A DNA stretch of 64,000 nucleotides from Rhodococcus sp. P1Y (GCF_003641205.1 NZ_CP032762.1:2108001-2172000), one strand, 5' to 3'. Counted from the stretch's first letter, positions 17,280-29,542 are shown. Notes: generated from the letters alone by a model not told the origin. Made by a program: numbers and translations.

Positions 17280-18116
17280 TCAGTTGTGACCGTTGCTGCG
17301 GACACCCAGCAGAACATCCTCCCACGACGGCATCGCGGGTTTACCCTTCTTGTCCTTTTTCGGTGCCGGGGCAGCATCGTGTTTGGGTTCTGTCACAACG
17401 ACGGGTGCGTCCTCCACGGCGTCGGCCTCTAGCTCGCTGTCCGCCTCTACGCCGTAGTACTCGTCGAACGTCTGCTGGGATTCCTCAGGCGCGACCTCGA
17501 GAGCTCGCACCGGGGCGAGACCGCGGAGCTGACGGCCGAAGTCCGGGTCCACCAGTTCGGATGCTGCGTCGTCGAGCGGAGTGATCGTTCCGCCGTGACC
17601 GTCGGGAAGGAACTGCCAATGTGCTTTGTTGGTGGTGCGTCCCGCTTGCCACTGGAGCTGCGCGACCCACTTGTTGTCCTCGTCGCGCCACGCGTCCCAC
17701 GTCGCCTCGTCGAGGTGGTGCCCGCGGGCGCGGAAGGCCAATGCGACGACCTCGGCGAGGGTTTGAACGGCGGGACCGTCGTGTCGCAACGGGTGGCCTG
17801 CCTGTGCCATCGAGGCAGCCTGCGATCGTTCGAGAAGAACAGGATGGGCGAAGACCTCGACACGGCTCAGCGCCATTCCGGAATCGCTGGCAACCTGCTC
17901 GACGGTGGCTCCCGCTCGAATTCGAGCTTGGATCTCCTTGGGGCGTAGCAAACTGTCCATTTCGATCTCAATCTGTCCTAGTCGAGCGATGTCGCCGCGG
18001 GAGGCTGCGCGGAGCTTGTCGTCGGCCGGAAGCCGGAATTTGTCGCCGGTTTTGGGATCTGCGCAGATTACGTACTGCCCGTCCGGTTCGAGACCGACCA
18101 CGCGTAGATCTCGCAC
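17280..18116 (-). CDS. sepH: Septation protein SepH
   Basis: 278-residue cell division regulator of the DUF3071/SepH family, which binds FtsZ and stimulates ring assembly in actinobacteria. The open frame extends to 18218, but GTG 18116 has an AGGAGG site 5 bases ahead and gives the family N-terminus RDLRVVGLEPDGQYVICAD. The N-terminal domain includes PADDKLRAASRGDIARLGQI, then a helix-turn-helix (IQARIRAGATVEQVASDSGM) and VFAHPVLLERSQAASMAQ. The C-terminal third is acidic and low complexity, ending in a short basic stretch (PKKDKKGKP) and SWEDVLLGVRSN. Position next to serC matches Rv0883c. Confidence 0.92.
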   Translation of the reverse strand: MRDLRVVGLEPDGQYVICADPKTGDKFRLPADDKLRAASRGDIARLGQIEIEMDSLLRPKEIQARIRAGATVEQVASDSGMALSRVEVFAHPVLLERSQAASMAQAGHPLRHDGPAVQTLAEVVALAFRARGHHLDEATWDAWRDEDNKWVAQLQWQAGRTTNKAHWQFLPDGHGGTITPLDDAASELVDPDFGRQLRGLAPVRALEVAPEESQQTFDEYYGVEADSELEADAVEDAPVVVTEPKHDAAPAPKKDKKGKPAMPSWEDVLLGVRSNGHN

Positions 18117-18214
18117 CTTGACCTCCTCATCGCGCCGGCTCGCGATATCGTCCCTCGACAGTAATCCACTCGTGACCTTCGGCGCGTCTCCGACACGCAT
18201 GTGATCCACTCGTG

Positions 18215-18883
18215 TCAAAGACTAGTCATCGAGTGTGGCGGTTGCACACGTTCGGTTGGTTCGGTGCGAAATTCGTTGGAAATCAAGGGTTTTGCATCGC
18301 GGCGTAGGTACACGGCGCCGAGGGCGAAACCGATGCCGAGCGCGGCCGCGTGGCCGAACGCCGTGAACGACGGGTCGGAGACAGCAGCGATGGCAACAGT
18401 GGCGATCCATCCCGTCGCCCATGCCGTGCGCCAGTGGCCGTGGAGGTACCGAATCATCGATCCAGCGACCGCTGCGGCGGCGTAGCTGACGCCGACGTCG
18501 ACCGCCCTTGCCAGTGATTCGGCGACCCAATCCGCGTGGATGCCGACGAACAGTCCCGCGGTGACCAAAGCCGTGGCCCCTACATGCCCGACGACGAAGG
18601 TGAGGAGGAACCTGCGCGATCCCGACAACCACTCTGCCGTCCCCAACAATGCGGCCACGGAGGCGAACCAGAGCCAGTTCGGTTCGCCGTTGGTGAGAAA
18701 CGCGCTCGTCACGAGCGTGACGATGTGTCCGTCGCCGAGATTGTGCAGGTTCGTACTGGCCTCGCGGAGGACGTGCGATTGAGTGTGGGGTCCGAGTCGG
18801 TCCACCACGATCGCGGCCGCCGCGGCGAGCGGGAGGTAAACGGCAGTGACGCGCAGCCTCGACAGGTAACCCAGAACGCGCAT
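18215..18883 (-). CDS. Rhomboid-like membrane protein
   Basis: 222-residue protein with about six helices. VTLVTSAFLTNGEPNWLWF resembles the rhomboid loop, VVGHVGATALVTAG follows, and DVGVSYAAAAVAGS sits where rhomboid proteases have GxSG, with FGHAAALGIGFALGAVY near the end supplying a His. The serine motif is degenerate (GVSYA), so protease activity is doubtful; rhomboid-like is the safer name. ATG 18883 has AAGGGGG 7 bases ahead and is preferred to the ATG at 18916. Flanked by sepH and serC, all on the minus strand. Confidence 0.8.
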   Translation of the reverse strand: MRVLGYLSRLRVTAVYLPLAAAAAIVVDRLGPHTQSHVLREASTNLHNLGDGHIVTLVTSAFLTNGEPNWLWFASVAALLGTAEWLSGSRRFLLTFVVGHVGATALVTAGLFVGIHADWVAESLARAVDVGVSYAAAAVAGSMIRYLHGHWRTAWATGWIATVAIAAVSDPSFTAFGHAAALGIGFALGAVYLRRDAKPLISNEFRTEPTERVQPPHSMTSL

Positions 18884-18961
18884 TGGGCGCCCCCTTCGAG
18901 GTAGTTGCATGTGCAAACTAGTTTAACCCCCGAAGGAAGCGCCCAAACTGTGCGCGAACTG

Positions 18962-20128
<1,167 letters not shown>

Positions 20129-20210
20129 CTACAGGGTAGTCGCTGCATGTCGCGGCGTTACGCGCAGGTTTCGGTGCTTGGCGTTCGAAGGTCCAGCCGC
20201 ACGAGCGGCA

Positions 20211-21329
20211 CTAGACGATCTGTCCCCAACCGTCGACGGATTCGGGCTTGCGAGGTGACGGTCCGGTGTAGATGGCGGCGGGGCGGACGAGCTTGCCGAG
20301 CCGCTTCTGCTCGAGGATGTGGGCGCACCAGCCTGCGGTGCGGCCACAGGTGAACATGGCGGGCATCATCTGAGCGGGAACCTCGGCGAAGTCGAGGATG
20401 ACTGCTGCCCAGAATTCGACGTTGGTTTCGATGGGGCGGTCGGGGCGACGCTCGCGCAGTTCCGCCAATGCGGCCTGTTCCAGGGCAGCAGCGACCTCGT
20501 AGCGAGGGGCGTTCAGACGCTTGGCTGTTGCGCGCAATACACGAGCACGCGGGTCTTCTGCGCGGTAGACGCGGTGCCCGAAGCCCATGAGCTTTTCCTT
20601 GCGATCGAGGATGCCCTTGACGAGTCCGCGCGGGTCGTCGGACTTCTCGACCTCCTCGATCATCGGCAGGACTCGTGCGGGTGCGCCGCCGTGCAGCGGG
20701 CCGGACATCGCGCCGATCGCTCCGGAGAGAGCTGCGGCAACGTCGGCGCCGGTGGAGGCGATGACGCGGGCGGTGAACGTCGAGGCGTTGAGGCCGTGTT
20801 CGGCAGCGGAGACCCAGTACGCGTCGATGGCTTCGGTGTGCGCTGGGTCGGGGTCGCCCTTCCATCGCGTCATGAAGCGGGCAGTGACGGTTTCGCACTG
20901 GTCGATCTTCTTCTGCGGTACGGCGGGCTGGTAGATACCGCGAGCAGACTGGGCGACGTAGGACAGTGCCATGACCGACGCGCGCGCGAGTTGGTCGCGT
21001 GCGGTGGCGTCGTCGATGTCGAGCAGTGGTTGGTAACCCCAGATCGGTGCGAGCATCGCCAGGCCTGCTTGCACGTCGACCCGCACGTCGCCGGTGTGGA
21101 TGGGCAGCGGGAACGGCTCGGCTGGCGGGAGTCCCGGTCCGAACCGGCCGTCTACGAGTAGTGCCCAGACATTGCCGAAGGTGACGTGCTTGGACACGAG
21201 GTCCTCGATGTCGACACCGCGGTAACGCAGTGCACCGCCGTCCTTGTCGGGTTCGGCGATGTCGGTGGTGAAGGCTACGACGCCCTCGAGGCCGCCGACG
21301 AAATCTTCTGGTACCAGTTGTGGGGCCAT
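20211..21329 (-). CDS. citA: Citrate synthase 2 (CitA type)
   Basis: 372-residue citrate synthase of the short actinobacterial type. MAPQLVPEDFVGGLEGVVAF is the natural N-terminus; the open frame goes on to 21500 without support. Catalytic segments: MSGPLHGGAP and GFGHRVYRAEDPRA supply the two histidines. The acidic residue of the triad falls in ETNVEFWAA, so Glu stands where most citrate synthases have Asp, a feature I recall from M. tuberculosis CitA (Rv0889c). Condenses oxaloacetate and acetyl-CoA, possibly propionyl-CoA. Divergent from pdxH across 139 bases. A second citrate synthase (gltA) is 4 kb away. Confidence 0.92.
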   Translation of the reverse strand: MAPQLVPEDFVGGLEGVVAFTTDIAEPDKDGGALRYRGVDIEDLVSKHVTFGNVWALLVDGRFGPGLPPAEPFPLPIHTGDVRVDVQAGLAMLAPIWGYQPLLDIDDATARDQLARASVMALSYVAQSARGIYQPAVPQKKIDQCETVTARFMTRWKGDPDPAHTEAIDAYWVSAAEHGLNASTFTARVIASTGADVAAALSGAIGAMSGPLHGGAPARVLPMIEEVEKSDDPRGLVKGILDRKEKLMGFGHRVYRAEDPRARVLRATAKRLNAPRYEVAAALEQAALAELRERRPDRPIETNVEFWAAVILDFAEVPAQMMPAMFTCGRTAGWCAHILEQKRLGKLVRPAAIYTGPSPRKPESVDGWGQIV

Positions 21330-21468
21330 GACCTGTGGACTCTCCTCGTAGCGCTGTTTCCCTGCTCGGGACATGCATGATCGAAAGCACTGCCCGATCT
21401 TCAGCCACGTCTCGGGCCAGTCTGCCTCGAACTTTAGCGGGTCGTACCCGGGAGTAGCGTCTGGGATC

Positions 21469-22116
21469 GTGCCGAACGACGAACCCCTCCTCGCCGACAT
21501 GCGAGTCGACTACAAGGAAGACGCCGATCTCGACGTCGCGAACCTCCGGGACGGCTGGCTGCCTGTCGCTCAGCAGTGGCTTGCTGCTGCGATCGAAGCC
21601 AGGATCCCCGAGCCGAACGCGATGGTTCTCGCCACCGTCGACGCCGACGGACGCCCTGCGAGCCGCACTGTTCTGTGCAAGGGACTCGATGCCCGCGGAG
21701 TGGTGTTCTACACCAACTACGACTCCGACAAGGGGACTCACCTGCGCCGCACCCCGTATGCGTCGGTGACGTTCCCGTGGATCGGTATCGAGCGTCAGCT
21801 CACGATCCGTGGCACGGTGTCCACGGTGTCCACCGAGGCGACCGCGGCGTATTTCGCGTCGAGGCCCCGCGGATCGCAGCTGGGTGCATGGGCATCGCAG
21901 CAGTCGAGGCCGGTCGCGTCACGGGAAGAGCTGGAGCAGGCGCTCGTAAAGATGACGGAGAGGTTCGACGGGCAGGACGTGCCGGTACCGCCGAACTGGG
22001 GCGGCTTCCGTATCGAGCCCGAGACAGTGGAATTCTGGCAAGGTCGAACGTCTCGTCTGCACAACAGGATTCGGCTCACGATACCGACTCAGCAGGTGGA
22101 GCGCCTGCAGCCGTGA
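21469..22116 (+). CDS. pdxH: Pyridoxamine 5'-phosphate oxidase
   Basis: 215-residue FMN enzyme that oxidises pyridoxine or pyridoxamine phosphate to pyridoxal phosphate, the cofactor of nearby serC. Motifs: [76 protein letters not shown], and the C-terminal [14 protein letters not shown] that contacts substrate. The GTG at 21469 ([15 protein letters not shown]) marks the family N-terminus; a TAGCGT element ends 8 bases ahead, so it may be leaderless. The MFS gene starts on the GTGA containing its stop. Confidence 0.94.
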   Translation: MPNDEPLLADMRVDYKEDADLDVANLRDGWLPVAQQWLAAAIEARIPEPNAMVLATVDADGRPASRTVLCKGLDARGVVFYTNYDSDKGTHLRRTPYASVTFPWIGIERQLTIRGTVSTVSTEATAAYFASRPRGSQLGAWASQQSRPVASREELEQALVKMTERFDGQDVPVPPNWGGFRIEPETVEFWQGRTSRLHNRIRLTIPTQQVERLQP

Positions 22117-23405
22117 GCAAGATACGCGGCGTTCTCGCCGATACGACCCCTCTGAAGACTCCTGCTTATCGCCGCTTGTGGCTCGCCAACATTGTCACGG
22201 TGATCGGCGCGCAGTTGAGCATCGTCGCTGTGCCGCAGCAGGTTTTCCAGATCACCCTCAGTTCTGCCTACGTCGGATTGACCGGTGTGTTCGCCTTGGT
22301 TCCTCTGATCGTCTTCGGTCTGTGGGGTGGCGCACTTGCCGATGTGATGGATCGACGTGTGCTGCTGACGATCACCACGTTCGGACTGATCGGAACCTCG
22401 GCCTTGTTCTGGCTGCAAGCGTTCCTGAATCTGAACAACGTGTGGATCATATTGGTGCTCTTGGCTGTTCAGCAGGCTTTTTTCGCCGTCAACCAGCCGA
22501 CACGCAGCGCGATCCTGCCGCGTATTCTGCCGGGCAACCAACTCCCAGCGGCCAATTCGCTCAACATGACGGTGTTCAATTTCGGGGCCATCGCGGGACC
22601 CTTGAGCGCAGGCATCCTGATCTACAAGATCGGGCTCGAAACCCTCTATCTCATCGACACGATCTTCCTGTTCGCGACGCTCTGGGCGGTCATTCGGCTG
22701 CCGGCCATCCCGCCGGCCAAGAGCGGACAGCGTGCCGGATTTCGGTCGGTGTTCGACGGTTTCGCCTACCTGGCGACGCAGAAGGTTCTGCTTGCGTCGT
22801 TCGTCGTCGACATCATCGCCATGGTGTTCGGTATGCCGCGCGCACTGTTTCCGCAGATCGCGCACGAGAGTTTCGGTGATCCCGCGTCGGGAGGGCCAGT
22901 TCTCGGCATGCTGTTCGCTGCTATGTCCGCCGGCGCGGTGATCGGCGGTGTGTTCTCCGGTTGGCTCCCGAGAGTGCGGCGCCAGGGGCTCGCAGTATTG
23001 GTGTGCATCGTGGTGTGGGGTGCCGCGATGATCGGGTTCGGTGTCGCCGTGGGCCTGGCAACCGACGGTGCGACGGCGGTGGCGCTATGGTTCGCGCTTG
23101 CGTTCCTCGCGCTCGGCGGCGGCGCCGACATGATCTCGGCGGCTTTCCGCTCGACGATGCTGCAGCAGGTGGCGACGGACGAGATGCGCGGACGGCTCCA
23201 GGGCGTGTTCATCGTCGTGGTCGCGGGCGGGCCTCGAATCGGCGACGTCGTGCACGGCGCCGCTGCCGCCTCGATGGGGACGGCAGTCGCGGCGGCGGGC
23301 GGCGGAATTCTGGTTGTCATCGGCGTATCGATCGCCGCGCTCGCTCTTCCGGCGTTCATTCGCTACCGAGTCGCACGAGTGGTGGACAATGGCAGCCATG
23401 GCTGA
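22113..23405 (+). CDS. MFS exporter (EntS-like)
   Basis: 430-residue 12-helix major facilitator of the same MFS_3/EntS branch as the gene at 9147: [53 protein letters not shown], and [23 protein letters not shown] start overlapping the pdxH stop. Its end overlaps the aldose epimerase gene by 8 bases, so pdxH, this gene, the epimerase and the sugar kinase form one tight run. The substrate is unknown. Confidence 0.9.
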   Translation: MSKIRGVLADTTPLKTPAYRRLWLANIVTVIGAQLSIVAVPQQVFQITLSSAYVGLTGVFALVPLIVFGLWGGALADVMDRRVLLTITTFGLIGTSALFWLQAFLNLNNVWIILVLLAVQQAFFAVNQPTRSAILPRILPGNQLPAANSLNMTVFNFGAIAGPLSAGILIYKIGLETLYLIDTIFLFATLWAVIRLPAIPPAKSGQRAGFRSVFDGFAYLATQKVLLASFVVDIIAMVFGMPRALFPQIAHESFGDPASGGPVLGMLFAAMSAGAVIGGVFSGWLPRVRRQGLAVLVCIVVWGAAMIGFGVAVGLATDGATAVALWFALAFLALGGGADMISAAFRSTMLQQVATDEMRGRLQGVFIVVVAGGPRIGDVVHGAAAASMGTAVAAAGGGILVVIGVSIAALALPAFIRYRVARVVDNGSHG

Positions 23406-24321
23406 ACCGCAGAGTTACTCGCTCGCAAGCGGGAAGTACCGCGCCGAGGTTGCGTCGACCGGAGCAGGGCTGCGCGTACTCGAGTACGACGGCTCGCCGC
23501 TGACGGAAACTTGGGACGTGGGCACGAAGCCGCCGTTGTCGGCCGGGCTGGTGTTGGCGCCCTGGCCCAACCGCGTTGCCGACGGCAGGTTCACGTTCGC
23601 CGGCACCGAGCATCAGCTCGAGATCACCGAGCCGTCGCGGGGCAACGCAAGCCACGGTTTCGTGCGCCGGGCCGAGTGGACACTCGTCACCAAGACGGCC
23701 TCACGCGTCGAACAATCGGTCGAGGTGGGCACGCACGACGGATGGCCCTTCCAGCTGACCGTGACCGTCGTGCACGAACTCACCGACGACGGACTCGTCG
23801 TCACTGCCTCGGCCACCAACGACGGCGACACGGATGCGCCGTACGGGATGGGCTTCCATACGTTCGTGCGGGTCGGTGATGTTCCGCTCGACGAGTGCAC
23901 GCTCGAATTCTCGGCCGGAACTCGGCTGCAACTCGATCCGGTGCGAAATCTCCCGAATGGACCGTCGGTGCCGACCGCGGGTTCGGGCTTCGACTTCTCG
24001 TCGCCGCGGATACTGAAGGACGTCTGGCTCGACACGCCGTTCAGCGCGGAACTGCCCGACGCCGACGGCAGGGCGCTGCATATCCTGAGAGCCCCCGACG
24101 GCGCGGCATCGGTGCTGTGGACCGATCGCGAATTCGATTGGGTTCAGGTGTTCACCGCCGATCCGGGCCACGATCAGGCTTACCCCGACCGTGGCAGAGC
24201 GCTCGCTGTCGAACCGATGACCTGTCCACCCGACGCCTTCAACTCGGGGATCGATCTGATCGTGTTGAAGCCGGGCGAATCGTGGACGGGCACTTGGGGA
24301 ATGGAGTACCGATCGGCATGA
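23398..24321 (+). CDS. Aldose 1-epimerase family protein
   Basis: 307-residue galactose-mutarotase-like beta-sandwich protein. WDVGTKPPLSAGLVLAPWPNR, FTFAGTEHQLEITEP, GNASHGFVRRAEW (first catalytic His) and GMGFHTFVRVG (second His), then AVEPMTCPPDAFNSG near the end with the Glu that acts as base. It interconverts alpha and beta anomers of a hexose or hexose phosphate. Two ATG codons (23389 and 23398) are possible; the second leaves a GGTGGA site 11 bases ahead. It overlaps both neighbours and its stop shares ATGA with the kinase start. Confidence 0.92.
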   Translation: MAEPQSYSLASGKYRAEVASTGAGLRVLEYDGSPLTETWDVGTKPPLSAGLVLAPWPNRVADGRFTFAGTEHQLEITEPSRGNASHGFVRRAEWTLVTKTASRVEQSVEVGTHDGWPFQLTVTVVHELTDDGLVVTASATNDGDTDAPYGMGFHTFVRVGDVPLDECTLEFSAGTRLQLDPVRNLPNGPSVPTAGSGFDFSSPRILKDVWLDTPFSAELPDADGRALHILRAPDGAASVLWTDREFDWVQVFTADPGHDQAYPDRGRALAVEPMTCPPDAFNSGIDLIVLKPGESWTGTWGMEYRSA

Positions 24322-25256
24322 CGATTCTGGTGTGCGGCGAAGCGCTGGTGGACCTCGTACCGGTGCACGAGGGACCGCTGCTGTCGCCCAAGCTCGGTGG
24401 CGGCCCGTTCAACGTGGCGATTGCACTCGGCAGGCTCGGCGCTGATGTGTCGTTCCTGTCTCGGGTGTCGACCGATCCGTTCGGCGAACGGATTCTCACC
24501 TCGCTCGGCGATGCGGGGGTCGACGTATCACGGGTTCAACGCGGCGAGGAACCGACGACGTTGGCCATGACGTCACTCGCCGAGGACGGTAGTGCGCAGT
24601 ATTCGTTCTACGCCGACGGAACGGCCGACCGTCTGGTGACGGATCCGGGCGATCTGCCGGACGACATCACGACCCTGTCCTTCGGAACCCTGTCTCTCCT
24701 GTACGAGCCGGGAGCGTCGGTGTACGCCTCGCTTCTGCACCGCGCGCACGAAGCGGGCAAGTTGACGATGCTCGACCCGAACATTCGTCCGGCTGCGATC
24801 GACAGTCCCAGTGGTGACATCACCGCCGACGGTTTCAGGATTCGTTTCAAGACATGGCTTCCGTCGGTCGACATCCTCAAGGTGTCCGAGGATGATTCCC
24901 ACTGGTTGGGACTCGGTCCCGAGGGCACGAGCGTCGACGATTGGTTGGAGGCCGGCGTCACCGCCGTGGTGATGACGCGAGGTGGCGACGGTATTTCGGT
25001 GTTCACGGCGACGGGTGAAATCGCGGTTGCCGGCGTGAAGGTAGACGTCGTCGACACCATCGGCGCAGGTGACACCGTGCACGGCGCTTTACTCGAGTTT
25101 TTGAATAACGAGACCATTCTCACAACGCGTGACCTGAAAGACATGCGCAAGCCAGACTGGGAGCGAGCACTGAGGTTCGCCGCACGGGCCGCTGCCATCA
25201 CGGTTTCGCGCCCGGGTGCAGACCCTCCGTGGGCGTCCGAGGCGCCGAGAGACTAG
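24318..25256 (+). CDS. PfkB-family sugar kinase, fructokinase-like
   Basis: 312-residue ribokinase-fold kinase. ILVCGEALVDLVPV opens the chain, LGGGPFNVAIALGRLGADV is the substrate-binding N-terminal signature, and DTIGAGDTVHGALL carries the anion hole with catalytic D252. The set of residues suits fructokinase or a related hexose kinase. ATG 24318 lies in an ATGA overlap with the epimerase stop, so epimerase and kinase are made together and probably act on the same sugar. It ends 69 bases before gltA. Confidence 0.92.
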   Translation: MTILVCGEALVDLVPVHEGPLLSPKLGGGPFNVAIALGRLGADVSFLSRVSTDPFGERILTSLGDAGVDVSRVQRGEEPTTLAMTSLAEDGSAQYSFYADGTADRLVTDPGDLPDDITTLSFGTLSLLYEPGASVYASLLHRAHEAGKLTMLDPNIRPAAIDSPSGDITADGFRIRFKTWLPSVDILKVSEDDSHWLGLGPEGTSVDDWLEAGVTAVVMTRGGDGISVFTATGEIAVAGVKVDVVDTIGAGDTVHGALLEFLNNETILTTRDLKDMRKPDWERALRFAARAAAITVSRPGADPPWASEAPRD

Positions 25257-25325
25257 TTTCTCTATCGACGTAAGAAGTATCCGAATATGTACGAGTCCGT
25301 TACATGAGTTCGAGAGGGACCATTC

Positions 25326-26624
<1,299 letters not shown>

Positions 26625-26640
26625 TCAATTTTACAGGCAG

Positions 26641-26678
26641 AAGGCCGCCGGTCCCAGTAGGGGCCGGCGGCCTTTTTC
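26641..26678 (+). terminator. Intrinsic terminator of gltA
   Basis: AAGGCCGCCGG TCCC, loop AGTA, then GGGG CCGGCGGCCTT running into TTTTT at 26672-26677. A near-perfect GC-rich stem of about 15 bp 16 bases past the gltA stop. It may also serve the convergent hydrolase gene, though the T-run on that side is poor. Confidence 0.9.
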
Positions 26679-26692
26679 GTGCGTCTTCGGAC

Positions 26693-27487
26693 TTAGAACT
26701 GGCGACGATTGGCGAGCACAGGCAACTTCTGACGAACCGCGTCGACGAGTCCGGTTTCGATATCGACGGTCAGCAGACCCGGCGTTGCGTCGAGTTCGCC
26801 CAGAATCTCGCCGGTGGGGGAGCTGACAACCGAATGCCCGACGCCCAGCGGCGCGGTTCCCTGGGCGTCGGCGGGCTCGGCCTGGTCGCACGCCGCGACG
26901 AATGCAGTGGAGTCGAGAGCACGCGCCCGCGCCAACAAGGACCACTGCTCGACTTTGCCGGGACCTGAACCCCACGACGCCGGAACCACGATCAGCTGCG
27001 CTCCGAGGTCGCCCAGCTTTTGGAACAGCGCTGGGAAGCGGATGTCGTAGCAGGTGGCGAAGCCGACGGTAACCCCGTCGACGTCGACGGTCAGCGGATC
27101 CGTGCCCGGTGCGACGGTGTCGGACTCGGCGAATCCGAATGCGTCGAACAGGTGGATTTTGTCGTAGCTCGCCTCGACGCCCGGCCCGGTGACGAGCAGG
27201 GTGTTCGCTACGCGTCCTTCGTCCGCCGGAGTGAACATGCCTGCGACGATGGTGATTCCGATGCTCTTGGCGGTGTCGCGGACGGCGTCGGCCCACGGTC
27301 CGTCGACTGGTTCGGCGACGCCGCGGATGGGTCCGCCGAAGCAGTGCATCATGGCTTCGGGGAAGACGACGATCGACGATCCGGCCTCCTTCGCGGCCTT
27401 GGCATGTGTGTCGATGATCTTCAGGTTCTCGGACGGGTCGGTTCCGCTCGTGACCTGCGCGAGGCTGATGCGAAGGGTGGTGCTCAT
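26693..27487 (-). CDS. Carbon-nitrogen hydrolase (nitrilase superfamily)
   Basis: 264-residue cytoplasmic amidohydrolase. The nitrilase triad is complete: E44 (VVFPEAMM), K110 (SYDKIHLFD) and C146 (FATCYDIRFP). IHLFDAFGFAESDTVAPG and the length are close to omega-amidase/deaminated-glutathione amidase relatives (branch 10), which hydrolyse small dicarboxylic monoamides. The exact substrate is not clear. ATG 27487 has AGGAG 8 bases ahead; the open frame upstream runs into the GntR promoter and is rejected. It is divergent from the GntR gene with 47 bases between, and an FCD-type operator lies in the gap. Confidence 0.92.
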   Translation of the reverse strand: MSTTLRISLAQVTSGTDPSENLKIIDTHAKAAKEAGSSIVVFPEAMMHCFGGPIRGVAEPVDGPWADAVRDTAKSIGITIVAGMFTPADEGRVANTLLVTGPGVEASYDKIHLFDAFGFAESDTVAPGTDPLTVDVDGVTVGFATCYDIRFPALFQKLGDLGAQLIVVPASWGSGPGKVEQWSLLARARALDSTAFVAACDQAEPADAQGTAPLGVGHSVVSSPTGEILGELDATPGLLTVDIETGLVDAVRQKLPVLANRRQF

Positions 27488-27521
27488 CGGCTGATCTCCT
27501 GGTTTAGTGTCGCAATGGGAG

Positions 27522-27538
27522 GTATACATAGCGTATGC
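27522..27538. promoter_or_regulatory. FCD/GntR operator, site 1, overlapping a -10 and the gntR start
   Basis: GTATACATAGCGTATGC is an inverted repeat of the form GYATACR-N3-YGTATRC. TATACA (27523-27528) makes a good -10 with the ATG of the regulator gene 6 bases further on, so the regulator mRNA is probably leaderless and shut off by its own product. The divergent hydrolase start is 35 bases away. A near-copy (14 of 17) is at 29543-29559. Confidence 0.7.
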
Positions 27539-28176
27539 AATCGGTGTCGGGGCGGGACAAGGCATATGCGTTCGTGCGCGATCAGGTGCTCACTTCGCCG
27601 GCGGCGACGGGGACGTTCCTCAACGAGCAGGAGCTTGCGACTCGAATCGGTGTGTCCCGCACGCCGGTTCGTGAGGCACTGCTGATGCTCCAGGCCGAGG
27701 GTCTGGTCGAAATGGTACCCAAGCGTGGCGCTCACGTTCCCGCGATGTCGGGCCGCCAGATCGGCGAACTGATGGATCTGCGGGGCGTGCTCGAGCGGCA
27801 CGCCGGTAGCGCGTCGTTGAAGGCGGGTGTGCCGCCGGTTCCGCAGATGCGAGATGCGCTGCGGCGTCAGGAAGGCCTTGCCGACACGCGAACTGCCGAG
27901 GCGGCAAAGGAATTCATCGATCTCGATGGTGTGTTCCATCAGATTCTGATCGACGCGGCGGGTAGTGAACTGCTCTCGCGCACCTATGCCGGACTCCGAG
28001 CTCGCCAGCTGAGAGTCGGTCTCACTGCTCTCTTCGCGGCCGCGGACCGTCAGCGCAACGTCTGCGCCGAGCACGAAGCCATCGTCACGGCCCTGGAAGG
28101 GGGCGACGAGGGCCTCGTGCATCGAGCGATCGACGATCACCTGGAAGTCACACTGCAGATTCTGCTGCGGGCGTAG
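27535..28176 (+). CDS. GntR-family regulator, FCD subfamily
   Basis: 213-residue regulator: N-terminal winged helix (NEQELATRIGVSRTPVREAL) and a C-terminal all-helical FCD ligand domain (about 75-205) with the usual metal/acid-binding polar residues (MDLRGVLERHAGS, DLDGVFHQILIDAAG, CAEHEAIVTALEGGD). FCD proteins usually sense small organic acids. The start at ATG 27535 lies inside the operator at 27522-27538. Flanked by the hydrolase and the MHS transporter, whose own promoter region has a matching site. The 3' end overlaps the convergent transporter by 29 bases. Confidence 0.94.
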   Translation: MQSVSGRDKAYAFVRDQVLTSPAATGTFLNEQELATRIGVSRTPVREALLMLQAEGLVEMVPKRGAHVPAMSGRQIGELMDLRGVLERHAGSASLKAGVPPVPQMRDALRRQEGLADTRTAEAAKEFIDLDGVFHQILIDAAGSELLSRTYAGLRARQLRVGLTALFAAADRQRNVCAEHEAIVTALEGGDEGLVHRAIDDHLEVTLQILLRA

Positions 28177-29482
28177 CGCCCATCATGACGTGGTATTCCT
28201 CTTCCTCGGCGCGATCAGGGTTGCGGCCCAACGCAAGTCCGATCAGCGTCAGGATTCCGACGATCGTCACGTAGCCGACGATGAGCACCCAGCTGTCGGT
28301 CTTGTCGAGTAGAAAGACGAAGATCAACGGGGCCATCGCGCCGCCGAGGACACCGGCGAGGGTGTACGCGAGCGAGCTGCCGGTCGAGCGGAGTCGAACG
28401 GTGAACTGCTCGGTCACGAAGGCTGCTTGCGGGCCGTACATGAACGAGTGGAACGCGAGCCCGACGACGACGCCCAGGATGAGCAGCGGCAGCGAACTTC
28501 CGCCGATGATGAGGAAGAAGATCGCGCTCCATGCGACGCCTCCGACAGCGGCGACACCGTAGACGAGCCGACGGTTGATGCGGTCGGACAGCGCGCCTGC
28601 CAGCGGGATCAATCCGAGCTGGAAGGCAGATCCGATCAGGATCGCGATGAGCACCTCGCTGCGTTCGAAGCCGAGTTTCTGCGTTCCGTACGTGATGGAG
28701 AAGACGGTGAAGAGCGCGTAGAGAACGTCCGGCGCGATTCGGGACAGAATGGCTGCGATCAGGGGGCGACGCTGGGTCTTGAACACCTCGCTGATCGGAG
28801 CTTCCGAGCGGTCGCCGCTTTCCTGCAGTGCCTTGAAGACCGGTGTGTCCTCGAGCTTGAGGCGAATCCACAGGCCGAATCCGACGAGGACGGCCGAGAA
28901 GAGGAATGCCACGCGCCAACCCCAGGACTCGAACTGCTCCTCGGTCAGGGCGAGCGTCAGTGCTGCTAGGGCGCCGTTGGCCAACAGGTTGCCCGCAGGT
29001 GGACCGATCTGCGCGGCCGAGGACCAGAATCCGCGCTGACGGGGGTTTCCGTACTCACTCGACAGCAGGACGGCGCCACCCCACTCGCCACCGACCGCGA
29101 CGCCCTGAGCGAATCGCATGGTGACGAGCAGTATCGGCGCGACGATTCCGATGGTGTCGTAGCCGGGGATGAGGCCGATCGCGAACGTCGTCACACCGAT
29201 CAGCAGAAGTGTGATGACGAGAAGCTGCTTGCGACCGATCACGTCTCCGAGGCGTCCGAACACGAACCCGCCCACCGGGCGAGCGACGTAGCCGACGGCG
29301 TAGGTCGAGAAGGCGAGCAGTGTCCCCGTCAGCGGATCGCTGCCCGGGAAGAAGATGATCGGGAAGATCAGGGCTGCGGCGGCGGAGTAGACGGCAAAGT
29401 CGTACCACTCCAATGCCGTGCCGGTGAGGCTGGCTGCGAATGCCTTGGCCAGGCCTTTCTTGTCGACTGTCTGCGCAGTCAT
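28148..29482 (-). CDS. MHS-family metabolite:proton symporter
   Basis: 444-residue major facilitator of the metabolite:H+ symporter group (relatives: KgtP, ShiA, ProP). Signature stretches: LTGTALEWYDFAVYSAAAAL, ARPVGGFVFGRLGDVIGRK, RFAQGVAVGGEWGGAVLL, and a C-terminal RNPDRAEEEEYH. ATG 29482 has AAGGAG 6 bases ahead; the longer frame covers the operator region and is rejected. Probably imports an organic acid or amide used by the neighbouring hydrolases. Read towards the GntR gene and overlapping it by 29 bases. Confidence 0.93.
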   Translation of the reverse strand: MTAQTVDKKGLAKAFAASLTGTALEWYDFAVYSAAAALIFPIIFFPGSDPLTGTLLAFSTYAVGYVARPVGGFVFGRLGDVIGRKQLLVITLLLIGVTTFAIGLIPGYDTIGIVAPILLVTMRFAQGVAVGGEWGGAVLLSSEYGNPRQRGFWSSAAQIGPPAGNLLANGALAALTLALTEEQFESWGWRVAFLFSAVLVGFGLWIRLKLEDTPVFKALQESGDRSEAPISEVFKTQRRPLIAAILSRIAPDVLYALFTVFSITYGTQKLGFERSEVLIAILIGSAFQLGLIPLAGALSDRINRRLVYGVAAVGGVAWSAIFFLIIGGSSLPLLILGVVVGLAFHSFMYGPQAAFVTEQFTVRLRSTGSSLAYTLAGVLGGAMAPLIFVFLLDKTDSWVLIVGYVTIVGILTLIGLALGRNPDRAEEEEYHVMMGATPAAESAV

Positions 29483-29542
29483 GGCAACTCCTTCGTCTGT
29501 GCCTTGGATCACTCTATCCGTTGTACGGTCTCCATACTTGCT

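Noticed and set aside
18117..18218. Longer SepH start at 18218
   Set aside because: AGGAGG before GTG 18116 and the family N-terminus RDLRVVGL favour the shorter form.
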